A stretch of DNA of 64,000 nucleotides from Albimonas sp963816545 (GCA_963816545.1 CAWFLE010000007.1:372001-436000); one strand, 5' to 3'; positions 48,303 through 57,139 are shown, counted from the stretch's first letter. Program-made: numbers and translations. The notes: generated from the sequence alone by a model not told the origin.

Positions 48303-48667
48303 TGACCGGAGGGGTCCGGTGCAACGCCGGCTCGCGTTTCTCCCACGACGGGCGGATGGCCGATCTGGGATGCGAGCGGGCGGGCCGAGGTCTCCGCTGC
48401 GCCTGCGTGCGTTTCGACCTGAACAATCCGCACACTCGCTGGACGGCTGCCAAAAGTCGCCGGTTCCTCATCCAGGGATGCGGCGATGGACGCGGCCGCG
48501 AGACGGAAACGGAACGGGTTCGACACGAAAATGCACCTCTTTCGCTGGCCCGACGACCGTGCCGGGCTTGAGGGCCTTCAGCACTTCATCAATGCGCGGT
48601 GAACGACGAGGGCGCGGCGCGCCCTGCCCTCTTGCGCCGCGCGCCGGGGCGCGAGAGAAGGTGCGAC
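48303..48667. other. 365-bp gap at the right edge of the island
   Basis: No gene I can support. The longest plus frame (48356-48571, 71 residues) contains CVRFDLNNPHTRWTAAKSRR but matches no family I know. A 23-codon frame from 48529 (MHLFRWPDDRAGLEGLQHFI) ends at 48600. Both may be leftovers of island genes. Confidence 0.35.
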
Positions 48668-49108
48668 ATGAGCATCGAGATCAGACCCCTCGCGCCGGCC
48701 GACGAGCCGGAATGGCGCCGCCTCTGGACCGGGTACCTGGAGTTCTACGAGACCTCGGCGCCCGAGGAGGTGTACGCCAACTCCTTCTCCCGGATGCTGC
48801 CGGGCGGGCATCCGGACATGCGCGGGCTGATCGCCATCCGCGACGGCAAGGCGGTGGGAATCGTCAACTACATCTTCCACCGGCACAACTGGCGGCTGGA
48901 GGACGTGGTCTATCTTCAGGATCTGTATGTGGACCGCGACATCCGTGGCGGCGGCGTGGGGCGCGCGCTGATCGAGGCGGTCTATGCGGATGCGGACGCG
49001 GAGGGGTGCCCCTCGGTCTACTGGATGACGCAGGAGTTCAACCAGCAGGCGCGGATGCTGTATGACCGCATCGCCACGCTGACGCCGTTCCTGAAGTACC
49101 AGCGATGA
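48668..49108 (+). CDS. GNAT family N-acetyltransferase
   Basis: A 146-residue acetyltransferase. The chosen ATG at 48668 gives MSIEIRPLAPADEPEWRRLW, a standard GNAT opening. The acetyl-CoA loop is DLYVDRDIRGGGVGRALIEA (R/QxxGxG/A as RGGGVG), and the C-terminal strand VYWMTQEFNQQARMLYDRIA resembles RimI-like and amino-acid acetyltransferases. Its stop overlaps the next small gene as ATGA. Substrate unknown. Confidence 0.9.
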   Translation: MSIEIRPLAPADEPEWRRLWTGYLEFYETSAPEEVYANSFSRMLPGGHPDMRGLIAIRDGKAVGIVNYIFHRHNWRLEDVVYLQDLYVDRDIRGGGVGRALIEAVYADADAEGCPSVYWMTQEFNQQARMLYDRIATLTPFLKYQR

Positions 49109-49278
49109 TCTTGATTCTGGTGTTCCTCGCATTCGCGGCGCTGGGGTGGTTCCGGGCCGCGCGGGCCGGCGGCGGGACCGTGGACCGGGTGCGCTATGCG
49201 TTCATCCACGGGCTGGCGGCGGTGCTGGTGGTCTATGTGGTGGCCACGCTCGGGGACTGGCAGGGGCTGTTCACCTGA
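49105..49278 (+). CDS. Small membrane protein
   Basis: A 57-residue frame starts at an ATG that overlaps the GNAT stop (ATGA). It has two hydrophobic helices: MILILVFLAFAALGWFRAAR and GLAAVLVVYVVATLG, with a positive loop between. The coupling and composition support a real gene. Similar short proteins follow GNAT genes in Rhodobacterales, to my recollection. Function unknown. Confidence 0.65.
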   Translation: MILILVFLAFAALGWFRAARAGGGTVDRVRYAFIHGLAAVLVVYVVATLGDWQGLFT

Positions 49279-49417
49279 ATGACCGCTCGTTAATTTTATC
49301 TTAGCTAGAGGGAATTTTCCTGACGCGGTATGAACGTGGCGTGCGCTCCGGCGGAGATCGGCGGGGATGCGGGCGCGGACGGCGTGGGGCTGCACCGGCC
49401 TACCGGGGGACCTTCCA

Positions 49418-50095
49418 ATGAAGACGATCATCGCCGCGGCGGCGCTCATCAGCGCCGCGACGGGCGCGCAGGCGCTTGCGCTCTACGACAACGATGCGCC
49501 GGTGGCCAGCGCCGGCGGCAACTGCATCTTCCAGTGCTTCGGGCGCATCGGGGCGGAGAATTTCACGCTGGCGAACCTCTCGACCGTGGAGGCGCTGACG
49601 TTCCGGGCGCTGCACAGCCGGACCCTGAGCCTGGAGGGCGCGGTGGTGTCCTGGGGCGTCTGGAGCAGCGCGGGGGCGCAGCCGGGCGTCTCGCTCGCCT
49701 CCGGGTCCATGAGCCTCGCGAGCGACTTCGTGGTGGCCTACGTCTACGGAACCTACGACGTCCGGCGCGTGGTGGTGGACATCCCCGACATGCAGTTGGC
49801 GGCGGGAAGCTACTGGGCCTCGTTCAACGTCTCGATCCCGGGGGATCCGTTCGCGTTCTTTTGGCAGCTTTCCACCGACGGGGATGCGCTGTCGGCCGTC
49901 AGCGCCGACGGTGGCGCCACCTGGAGCGCGCCCTACGGGGGCTTCACCAGTGGCGCGGTGTTCTCGGTGGAGGGATTCGAGGGGGTGGCGACGGCGGCGA
50001 CGGATGCAGCCCCGGCGGTGCCCCTGCCCGCGGCGCTGCCGCTGCTGGGCGCCGGGGTGGCCGGCCTCGGGCTGATGCGCGCCCGGCGGGCGTGA
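49418..50095 (+). CDS. Secreted protein with VPLPA-CTERM sorting tail
   Basis: A 225-residue exported protein. The ATG at 49418 starts the signal MKTIIAAAALISAATGAQA. The body is beta-rich with no catalytic motif seen; two Cys lie close together in GGNCIFQCFGR. The C-terminus has VPLPAALPLLGAGVAGLGLM and then RARRA, the sorting tail. An AT-rich stretch (49280-49320) upstream is a likely promoter. A third protein with a PEP-CTERM-type tail is encoded at 52072. Confidence 0.75.
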   Translation: MKTIIAAAALISAATGAQALALYDNDAPVASAGGNCIFQCFGRIGAENFTLANLSTVEALTFRALHSRTLSLEGAVVSWGVWSSAGAQPGVSLASGSMSLASDFVVAYVYGTYDVRRVVVDIPDMQLAAGSYWASFNVSIPGDPFAFFWQLSTDGDALSAVSADGGATWSAPYGGFTSGAVFSVEGFEGVATAATDAAPAVPLPAALPLLGAGVAGLGLMRARRA

Positions 50096-50146
50096 GCGTG
50101 CGGCGCCCCCTCGCCAAGTCTGCGCGGGGGCGCTAATCTTCCGCCC

Positions 50147-51334
50147 ATGTTCGTAGATCTCTTTCTGGGCCTCCGCGAGGCCAAGGTGCCGGTCAGCCTG
50201 CGCGAGTATCTCACGCTGCTGGAGGCCATGGACCGCCGTCTGGTCGAGTACGACGTGGAGGGGTTCTACTACCTCTCGCGCGCCGCGCTGGTGAAGGACG
50301 AACGCAACATCGACAAGTTCGATCGGGTCTTCTCCGAGGTGTTCAAGGGGCTGGAGGCGGTTTCGGGCGCGCCGGACGGGGCGGAGGCGATCTCGCTCCC
50401 CGAGGAATGGCTCAGGAAGCTCGCCGAGAAGCACCTCACCAAGGAGGAGATGGCCGAGGTCGAGGCGCTGGGCGGCTTCGACAAGCTCATGGAGACGCTG
50501 AAGAAGCGTCTGGAGGAGCAGAAGGGCCGTCACCAGGGCGGGAACAAGTGGATCGGGACGGCCGGGACGTCTCCGTTCGGGGCCTACGGCTACAACCCCG
50601 AGGGCGTGCGGATCGGGCAGAAGGAGAGCCGGAACCGCCGCGCCGTGAAGGTCTGGGATCGGCGGGAGTTCAAGGACTTCGACGACCAGGTCGAGCTGGG
50701 GACGCGCAACATCAAGGTGGCGCTGAAGCGGCTCCGGCGCTGGGCGCGGGAGGGGGCGGAGGACGAGCTGGACCTCGACGGCACCATCCGCTCCACCGCC
50801 GAGCATGGCTACCTGGACGTGAAGACGCGGCCCGAGCGGCGCAATGCGGTGAAGGTGGTGCTGTTCCTCGATGTGGGGGGGTCTATGGACGACCACATCA
50901 AGGTGATGGAGGAGCTGTTCTCCGCCGCCAAGACCGAGCTGAAGAACATGGAGCACTATTACTTCCACAACTGCCTTTACGAGGGCGTGTGGAAGGAGAA
51001 CCGCCGGCGCTGGACCGACCAGATCCCTACCGCCGAGGTGATGAACCGCTTCCCCAAGGACTGGAAGTGCATCTTCGTGGGCGACGCCTCGATGTCGCCC
51101 TACGAGGTCGCCTATCCGGGCGGCGCCTCGGAGCACTGGAACGAGGAGGCCGGGGAGGTCTGGCTCAGGCGGGCGCGGGACAAGTGGCCGTCCTGCGTAT
51201 GGATCAACCCGGTGCCGGAGCGTCAGTGGCGCTACACCCACTCGATCCAGATGATCCGGGAGATCTTCGCGGACCGCATGTTCCCAATGACGGTGGAGGG
51301 GCTGTCCTCCGCCATGAAGGACCTCAGCCGCTAA
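50147..51334 (+). CDS. VWA domain protein, CoxE-like
   Basis: A 395-residue protein. The N-terminal half is helical and highly charged (VDLFLGLREAKVPVSLREYL, KHLTKEEMAEVEALGGFDKL), with a central GTSPFGAYGYNPEGVRIG. The C-terminal half is a von Willebrand factor A domain with the MIDAS motif DVGGSMD at about 242-248 and a second part FVGDASMSPYEV. Homologues work with MoxR-type AAA ATPases, but no MoxR gene is nearby. Cytoplasmic metal-insertion or chaperone role is inferred from the CoxE family. Confidence 0.88.
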   Translation: MFVDLFLGLREAKVPVSLREYLTLLEAMDRRLVEYDVEGFYYLSRAALVKDERNIDKFDRVFSEVFKGLEAVSGAPDGAEAISLPEEWLRKLAEKHLTKEEMAEVEALGGFDKLMETLKKRLEEQKGRHQGGNKWIGTAGTSPFGAYGYNPEGVRIGQKESRNRRAVKVWDRREFKDFDDQVELGTRNIKVALKRLRRWAREGAEDELDLDGTIRSTAEHGYLDVKTRPERRNAVKVVLFLDVGGSMDDHIKVMEELFSAAKTELKNMEHYYFHNCLYEGVWKENRRRWTDQIPTAEVMNRFPKDWKCIFVGDASMSPYEVAYPGGASEHWNEEAGEVWLRRARDKWPSCVWINPVPERQWRYTHSIQMIREIFADRMFPMTVEGLSSAMKDLSR

Positions 51335-52071
51335 CGCCCCTGGCGAGGGCGCCGCGCCCGCGGTTCCGCCTGTGGGGTCGGTCCGGCCCGCGGCGCTTTG
51401 CGGACCGGTCGGGGTCTGGCGACGGCCGCAAGCGGCGGACCCTCCGCCACGCGCCGCGGGCGGGCGCGCAGCCAGGGGCGCGAGCTCCGCGCGGCGCCCC
51501 CGAAGGGGTCGACGGCGCGAGAAGACCCGCGCCTTGCCCGGGACGGTGACCAGCAGGACGCCGCAAGGATCCTTCGCGCGGCCCATCTCCGTTCCAGGCG
51601 AGCCTGCGGGCCCCCGGAACGGCGAGGCCAAGGGCTTATGGGGCGCTCGGACAGGGGGTGCGCCACGTCCTCGGCCGGAACGTGGCGCTCGATCACGTTG
51701 CCATCGATGCGGGGCCGTGTGGCAGGAGGCATGCCCGGACGCGATGCCGAGGGCCGCCTTGCTCGTTCGGATCCTCCTGATCGACCTCGACCGCCCAGGC
51801 GGCGAAGCCCGCTTCCTTCATGCGCGCGACCCAGTCCGTGCAACAGCCGCACCGCGGTGGGCCTGGCGAGCTCCAGCATGGGGGCGCGGCCTGCGCCGGC
51901 GGGGGCTGCGGCGGAGGCGGCGAGAAACGGCGATGCGCGGCGGAGGCTCTCGTCCGGTCGAAACCCACGCAAGGCTGCCGCGGCGGCCGGCGGGAGGCGA
52001 AAGATCGCCGATCACGCGGGGGAGACCGTGGGGGCGGCGGCGCGGCCCGAAGGCGCGCCGCCGCAGGGGTC
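51335..52071. other. 737-bp gap with one repeat and no clear gene
   Basis: Holds the 57-bp repeat copy E at its left end. Between 51690 and 51900 a minus-strand frame reads RLLHGL..., and in the next frame RMKEAGFAAWAVEVDQEDPN, with ordinary composition; together they could be a decayed or frameshifted short gene. I do not recognise it. The rest is low-complexity GC-rich sequence. Confidence 0.35.
51443..51499. repeat. 57-bp dispersed palindromic repeat, copy E
   Basis: TCCGCCACGCGCCGCGGGCG at the left and CCGCGCGGCGCCC at the right, with the right arm shifted by one base compared with copies A-D. It lies 108 bp after the VWA gene stop. Confidence 0.55.
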
Positions 52072-53024
52072 TCAGGCCGCGGCGCGACGGCGCAGGCCCG
52101 CGAACGCGCCGACGCCGAGCAGCAGCATCGCGCCCGCCGCGGGGACCGGCACGGCGGCGGCCACCGACGCGCGGATCTCGTCCGCGATGTAGCCATGCAC
52201 CAGCGTGGTCGGATGCACGTCGTCGAAGAGCGCGTAGCCCGAGGAGTCGCTGCAGACCGTCCCGCCGCTGAGGCAGGGGGTATCCGACTCGGTGATCCCG
52301 TAGGCGGCGGGGTTCGCGTCCAGCGCATCGAAAAGAGCCAGCATGTCGGGCGCGTAGATGGTCAGCCCCGGCAGCGTGCGCAGCCCGGCGATGTCGAGCG
52401 CGAGATGCGCGTTGTAGGCGAGCCCGGCCTCGGCCACCCGCGCGGCCCCGGTCGGATCGCCCGCATAGTTCTGGGTGTCCCCGAGCGCCGGCAGGTTCGG
52501 CAGGATGAAGTCCATGAACCCCAGCCCCGCGAGCTGAAGGACGGCGTCGCGCACATCGTGGGCCGCGATCCTGCCCGATAGGCCGCCGGATCGCCGGCAT
52601 CGCGGGCTCCGAAGGCGTCGTTCGCGCCAAGCCAGATGGTGGTCAGCGGCCGGGGCCCCGGGTCGAACCCGCCCACGATTTGGAGGCCGAGGAACTGGAG
52701 CTGCTGCTCGAGATCCGGGATGTCGAAGCCGCCGGTGGCGGTGGTGGCGCGGGCGCCGCCATAGGCCACGTTCACGGTGGGCTTGCCGGCGCCCTCGAAC
52801 TCGTTCGCGATCATGTCGGACCAGACGGGGCCGTCGCTGAACCGGCCCTGGTAGTAGGGCGGGCTGGCGGGGAAGGCGCCGCTGGTGGCGGCGTAGAGGT
52901 TGCCGTCGTCGCTGAGGCTGTCGCCGATGACGATGAAGCTGGAGAAGTCCTGCTCGAGCGCGAGGACGGGGGTGGAGAGGCCGGCGCAGAGAGCTGCGGC
53001 GGCGAGAGAAAGGTTGCGTTTCAA
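52072..53024 (-). CDS. Secreted SGNH/GDSL esterase with PEP-CTERM-like tail (frameshifted)
   Basis: Starts at TTG 53024 behind GGGAGGAA, with a signal peptide (KRNLSLAAAALCAGLSTPVL). The nucleophile block I is IGDSLSDDGN (Ser36), block III is WLGANDAF, and block V is DDVHPTTLVH with the catalytic Asp and His. Near 52570 one base is missing; correcting it joins YRAG to AHDVRDAVLQLAG. The C-terminus is VPVPAAGAMLLLGVGAFAGL followed by RRRAAA, a sorting tail. Length about 317 residues. A lipolytic enzyme of the thermolabile haemolysin or autotransporter esterase group is likely. Confidence 0.85.
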
Positions 53025-53150
53025 GATGTTCCTCCCGGTTGGCCGTATTCGGCCGGACCTTGATACGGGGAATGCCGGGCGACGCCAGCGGTCTTTCCGC
53101 AGGGTGGAGCCGCGCGTGACATCGCGGCGGCGGGCGCCTATCTGGAAGCG

Positions 53151-53837
53151 ATGCTCAAGCTTCTTCCCCTGCTCGCCCTGATCGGGTTCGCGCTGGCGCA
53201 ATGGTGGTTCTCCACCTGGCGGCTGAAGCGCGAACTGGCGGAGCGCTCCGCCCCGCTGGATCACCCGGAGCTGGAGGCGGAGGTTCGCAGGCTGGGCCGC
53301 GCGGTGGGCATCGATCACCTGCGGGCGCTGGTCTACGACGTGGAGATGTTCAACGGCCTCGCGGCGCCGGACGGGCGGGTGTTCGTGACCCGCGGGGTGC
53401 TGGCGGCGCATCGGCGGGGCGAGGTCTCGACGCCGGAGGTCGCCTCCATCGTGGCGCATGAGCTGGGGCATGTGGCGCTGGGGCATTCCCGGCGCAGAAT
53501 GCTGGACTGGACGGGGCAGAGCGCGGCCCGCTGGGCGCTGGCGGTGGTGCTGGGGCGGTTCCTGCCGGGGATCGGGCCGTGGATCGCCTCGTGGCTCGCG
53601 AGCCTTCTCGCGGCGCGGCTGAGCCGGCAGGACGAGTACGAGGCGGACGCCTACGCCGCCGCCCTGATGCGCAAGGCCGGGGTCACGCCGGAGGCGCAGG
53701 CGAGCCTGCTGCGGAAGCTGGACCGGATGGCGCCGCAGGGCGCGCGGATCGCGTGGCTGATGAGCCATCCGCCCTCGAAGGACCGGGTGGCGGCGATCGA
53801 GGCGCTGCATGCCGGGTGGGACGGGCGGGACGGCTGA
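53151..53837 (+). CDS. M48 family metallopeptidase
   Basis: A 228-residue membrane peptidase. One N-terminal helix (LLPLLALIGFALAQWWF), then the zinc motif HELGH at 103-107 and the third ligand in DEYEADAYA (E162, D166). A second hydrophobic hairpin lies between them (WALAVVLGRFLPGIGPWIAS), as in HtpX/BepA-like peptidases. The C-terminal SHPPSKDRVAAIEAL is the usual end. Envelope protein quality control is the probable role. Confidence 0.92.
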   Translation: MLKLLPLLALIGFALAQWWFSTWRLKRELAERSAPLDHPELEAEVRRLGRAVGIDHLRALVYDVEMFNGLAAPDGRVFVTRGVLAAHRRGEVSTPEVASIVAHELGHVALGHSRRRMLDWTGQSAARWALAVVLGRFLPGIGPWIASWLASLLAARLSRQDEYEADAYAAALMRKAGVTPEAQASLLRKLDRMAPQGARIAWLMSHPPSKDRVAAIEALHAGWDGRDG

Positions 53838-53840
53838 GGC

Positions 53841-54402
53841 TCAGCCGGCCGGGTGCGTCAGGGCCCCTTGCTTCAGCAACTTCGCGAGGCGGTGGAGGCG
53901 GGCGCGCTTGAGGGCGCGGATCGTCTCGGGCGCGTCCTGCGCGAGCCTCGGGAACGCGGTCAGCGCGCGGGCGAGGGCGCGCGACATGGCTTCGGGCGCC
54001 CTGCCCGCCAGTTCCCACAGGACGGCGTCCGGGTGGATCGGCGCAAGGCCGAGGTCCCGGAGCTTGCGGGCGGGGAAGTCGCGCAGATTGTAGGTGATCA
54101 GCAGGTCCGCGTGGGCTGCGAGGGCCGCGGCGAGGACGTGGGTGTCGTTCGCGTCCGGCAGGGATAGCCGCGGTCTCGGGCGCGGGCGTGAGCGCGTCGG
54201 GCCAGCGGGCGGCCATGGAGGCGGCCTCGGCGCGCACGGCCTGCCCGGCCTCCGGCCCGTGATCGCGCGCGGTGGCCCAGGCCCATTCGTCCACCACGCC
54301 GGGGGACCAGGCGGGGGTGTAGAGATCCTCCGCCGCGGCGGAGAGCAGGAGGCCCCGGACCAGCGGCGGGAACAGGACGCAAGCGTCGAGGAAGGCCCGC
54401 AT
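53841..54402 (-). CDS. PIN-domain protein (frameshifted)
   Basis: Starts MRAFLDACVLFPPLVRGLLL, with the first PIN Asp (D6). The second part, in the next frame after a slip near 54162, reads LPDANDTHVLAAALAAHADL and LITYNLRDFPARKL, holding the other PIN acidic residues (NDTHV). Corrected length is about 187 residues. PIN domains are RNases, often toxins, but there is no antitoxin gene next to it. The ATG overlaps the stop of the upstream methyltransferase (TGATG), so it is coupled to that housekeeping gene. Confidence 0.75.
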
Positions 54403-55601
54403 CAGAACAGGCGGAAGGTCAGGGCCTTGAGATAGGCGGTCTCCGGCAGCGCGGGGTGGACGGGGTGGTCCGGCCCGGCCCCTCCGGTGCGAACGAGCTG
54501 CGCGTCCCGGCCCGAGGCGCGCAGCCCCGCCACGCAGGCCCCGCGAAAAGCGTCGAGATCCGCGGCGCCCGAGCAGGAGCAGAGGGTGAGGAAGCCGCCC
54601 GGCTCGGTCACCCGCGCGGCGAGGCGGGCGATGCGCTGGTAGGCGCGCAGGCCGTTCTGGAGCGCGGATTTGGCGGGCGCGAAGGCGGGCGGGTCGCAGA
54701 TCACGACGCCGAAGCGGCGCTGCTCGTCCCCGAGGCGCGCAAGGGCGTCGAAGGCGTCCTCCCGCGAGGTCTGGTGCCGGTCGGCGGCCCCCATGCGGGC
54801 GGCGGCCTCGGCCGAGAGGGCGAGGGCGGGCTCGGACCCGTCCACGCAGAGCGCCGAGGCGGCGCCCTGCGCGAGCGCCGCCAGCGCGAAGCCGCCCACA
54901 TGGGAGAAGACGTCGAGCACGTCGCGGTCCCTCGCGAGGCGGGCGACGAAGGCGTGGTTGGGGCGCTGGTCGAAGTAGAGGCCGGTCTTCTGCCCCTCCA
55001 CGAGGTCCGCGAGATAGAGGGCGCCGTTCATCGGAACCTCCACCGGCCCGTCGGGGGCGGCGCCGCGGAGGATCCGGGTCTCGGCGGCCAGCCCCTCCAG
55101 CGCGCGGGCGCGGGAGGCGGCGTTGAGGACGATCGTGGAGACGCCGGCGACCTCCTGGAGCGCATCCGCGAGCGGCTCGATCAGCGCGTCGGCCCAGGCG
55201 GCGTTGGGCTGGATCACGGCGGCGTCGCCGAAGCGGTCGATCACCACGCCGGGGAGGTGGTCGGCCTCGGCATGGACGAGGCGGTGGAAGGGCGCGTCGA
55301 ACAGGGTCTCCCGCAGGGCATGGGCGGCCTTGAGGCGGGCGACCAGCCAGAGGCGGTCGATTTCCGCCTCGGGGTCGCGGTCGAGCAGCCGCGCCGAGAT
55401 GACGGAGTCGAGGTTCACCGCCGCGGCGCCCAGCGGGCGGCGGTCGGAGTCCTGCAGCTCCGCCACCGTGCCGGGGGCGATGTTGCGGGTGCGGCGGTCG
55501 AGCACGAGCTCGTCCTGATAGACCCAGGGCGCGCCGGCGAAGAAGCGGCGGCCGGCCTTGGGCTTGAGGCGGATGACGGGGCGGGGCGAGGACTCGGTCA
55601 T
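54402..55601 (-). CDS. Class I rRNA methyltransferase, RlmI-like
   Basis: A 399-residue SAM-dependent methyltransferase of the RlmI/YccW group (23S rRNA m5C). The PUA domain is at the N terminus (RLKPKAGRRFFAGAPWVYQD), then the family linker (NGALYLADLVEGQKTGLYFDQR), the SAM loop LDVFSHVGGFALAALAQGA, the motif DPPAFAPAKSA and LCSCSG. The catalytic Cys pair is consistent. ATG at 55601; no strong ribosome-binding site. Divergent from mazG with a structured 180-bp gap. Confidence 0.9.
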   Translation of the reverse strand: MTESSPRPVIRLKPKAGRRFFAGAPWVYQDELVLDRRTRNIAPGTVAELQDSDRRPLGAAAVNLDSVISARLLDRDPEAEIDRLWLVARLKAAHALRETLFDAPFHRLVHAEADHLPGVVIDRFGDAAVIQPNAAWADALIEPLADALQEVAGVSTIVLNAASRARALEGLAAETRILRGAAPDGPVEVPMNGALYLADLVEGQKTGLYFDQRPNHAFVARLARDRDVLDVFSHVGGFALAALAQGAASALCVDGSEPALALSAEAAARMGAADRHQTSREDAFDALARLGDEQRRFGVVICDPPAFAPAKSALQNGLRAYQRIARLAARVTEPGGFLTLCSCSGAADLDAFRGACVAGLRASGRDAQLVRTGGAGPDHPVHPALPETAYLKALTFRLF

Positions 55602-55651
55602 GGCCCGCGGCATAGCCGGTTTCCGCGCGCTGCGCGAGACGCCGGAGGACG

Positions 55652-55724
55652 CCGTCCCGCCTGAGCAGGGCTCAGGCGCCCGAGGTCCCCTCGGGCGCGC
55701 GTGCTTTTCGCACGCCCGGGACGG
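55652..55724. other. 73-nt segment able to form a four-way junction
   Basis: Outer stem CCGTCCC (55652-55658) pairs with GGGACGG (55718-55724). Inside are three hairpins: 55659-55677 (7 bp, loop CAGGG), 55678-55696 (8 bp, loop TCC) and 55699-55715 (6 bp, loop TTTTC). All stems are perfect. It sits between the divergent methyltransferase and mazG genes. It is not a tRNA: there is no T-loop or anticodon pattern. It could be a small RNA, an extruded DNA cruciform or a repeat element. Confidence 0.5.
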
Positions 55725-55781
55725 CTTGGCGCCCGGTCCGGCGCGGGGTAGCCCGGAGACGCCGCCGGAAGGAGAGAGACC

Positions 55782-56621
55782 ATGAGCGACGCCCTGCCCC
55801 GCCCCGACTCGGACGCGCTGGTCCATGACCGCACGCGCGGGCTCGACCGCCTTCGGGAGATCATGCGCCGGCTGCGCGCGCCCGACGGCTGCCCCTGGGA
55901 CCTGGAGCAGGATTTCCGCAGCATCGCCCCCTACACCGTTGAAGAGGCCTACGAAGTCGCCGACGCCATCGAGCGCGGCGCCATGGAGGAACTGCGCGAC
56001 GAGCTTGGCGACCTGCTGCTCCAGGTCGTCTATCACGCGCAGATGGCGGAGGAGGCGGGGCTGTTCGCCTTCGAAGACGTCGCGCGAGGATCGGCCGACA
56101 AGATGCTGAGGCGCCACCCTCATGTCTTCGGGGACGAGAGCCGCGAGAAGTCCGCCGACCAGCAGGTCGTCGATTGGGAGAAGACCAAGGCCGAGGAGCG
56201 CGCGGCCAAGGGGGAGCGGCGGGAGTCGGCGCTTGACGGGGTGGCCACGGGCCTGCCCGGGATGACGCGGGCGGTGAAGCTCCAGGCCCGCGCGGCCCGG
56301 GTGGGGTTCGACTGGGACGAGACGGCGGACGTGCTCGCCAAGATCTCCGAGGAGGCGCGGGAGCTGGTCGAGGCCGAGGACGCCGATGCGCGGGAGGCGG
56401 AGTTCGGAGACCTGCTGTTCGCGCTCGCAAACCTCGGGCGGCATCTGAAGATCGACCCGGAAGCGGCGGTGCGGCGGACGAATGCCAAGTTCGAGCGACG
56501 GTTCCGGGAGGTGGAGCGGCGGCTCCTCGCGCAAGGGCGCGCACCCGGCGAGGCGACGCTGGCGGAGATGGACGCGATCTGGGACGCCATCAAGGCGGAG
56601 GAGCGGGCGGCGCCCAGGTGA
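55782..56621 (+). CDS. mazG: Nucleoside triphosphate pyrophosphohydrolase MazG
   Basis: Hydrolyses NTPs to NMPs and pyrophosphate. The 279-residue protein has two tandem MazG helical domains. The first is in EEAYEVADAIERGAMEELRD and GDLLLQVVYHAQMAEE, the second in SEEARELVEAEDADAREAEF and GDLLFALANLGRHLKIDPE. Opening LREIMRRLRAPDGCPWDLEQ is the classic MazG start. Length is typical. It precedes a Fur-family gene by 67 bp. Confidence 0.95.
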   Translation: MSDALPRPDSDALVHDRTRGLDRLREIMRRLRAPDGCPWDLEQDFRSIAPYTVEEAYEVADAIERGAMEELRDELGDLLLQVVYHAQMAEEAGLFAFEDVARGSADKMLRRHPHVFGDESREKSADQQVVDWEKTKAEERAAKGERRESALDGVATGLPGMTRAVKLQARAARVGFDWDETADVLAKISEEARELVEAEDADAREAEFGDLLFALANLGRHLKIDPEAAVRRTNAKFERRFREVERRLLAQGRAPGEATLAEMDAIWDAIKAEERAAPR

Positions 56622-56630
56622 CGGGCGGCT

Positions 56631-56659
56631 TTGACCGCGCCTGCGCCCTGCGCTATCAG
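56631..56659 (+). promoter_or_regulatory. Candidate promoter for the Fur-family gene
   Basis: TTGACC at 56631-56636, a 17-bp spacer, then TATCAG at 56654-56659, close to sigma-70-type hexamers. It is 30 bp upstream of the ATG at 56689 and just after the mazG stop. Confidence 0.4.
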
Positions 56660-56688
56660 CGAGCCGGAACGGGGCCCGAGGGACGCCG

Positions 56689-57120
56689 ATGAAGGACAGC
56701 ATCACCGAGCGCTGCGAGGCGGCGGGCCTGCGCATGACCGGCCAGCGGCGTGTCGTGGCGCGGGTGCTGGAAGGCGCGCACGACCATCCCGACGTCGAGG
56801 AGCTGCACCGCCGCGCGGCCTCGGAGGACGCGCAGATCAGCCTCGCCACCGTCTACCGGACCGTGAAGCTGTTCGAGGAGGCCGGGATCGTCGAGAAGGT
56901 CGATTTCGGCGACGGCCGCGCGCGCTACGAGGATGCGGAGCGGGAGCATCACGACCACCTCATCGACCTCAACACCGGCCAGGTGATCGAGTTCGTGGAC
57001 GAGGAGATCGAGGCGCTCCAGCGCAAGGTGGCCGAGCGGCTCGGGTATGAGCTCAAGGGCCACCGCATGGAGCTTTACGGGCGGCCGTTGAAGCGCCATC
57101 CGAAGAAACCGGGGACCTGA
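56689..57120 (+). CDS. fur: Fur-family metalloregulator (Fur/Mur type)
   Basis: A 143-residue regulator. The winged helix is at the N terminus (GLRMTGQRRVVARVLEGAHD, ISLATVYRTVKLFEEAGIVE). The regulatory metal site includes EREHHDHLIDLNTGQVIEF (His87, His88, His90) and a later E. The two CxxC zinc motifs of E. coli Fur are absent; the only Cys is C9. Alphaproteobacterial Fur homologues of this kind usually act as manganese regulators (Mur), which is inferred, not shown. Confidence 0.9.
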   Translation: MKDSITERCEAAGLRMTGQRRVVARVLEGAHDHPDVEELHRRAASEDAQISLATVYRTVKLFEEAGIVEKVDFGDGRARYEDAEREHHDHLIDLNTGQVIEFVDEEIEALQRKVAERLGYELKGHRMELYGRPLKRHPKKPGT

Positions 57121-57139
57121 CCCCCTGAAGGAGACCGAC

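Noticed and set aside
53841..54402. PIN protein as half of a toxin-antitoxin system
   Set aside because: The upstream coupled gene is an rRNA methyltransferase, not an antitoxin, and no small antitoxin-like frame is adjacent.
55652..55724. tRNA gene
   Set aside because: The cloverleaf-like fold has no T-loop consensus, no anticodon arm of 5 bp with a 7-nt loop, and no acceptor discriminator context.
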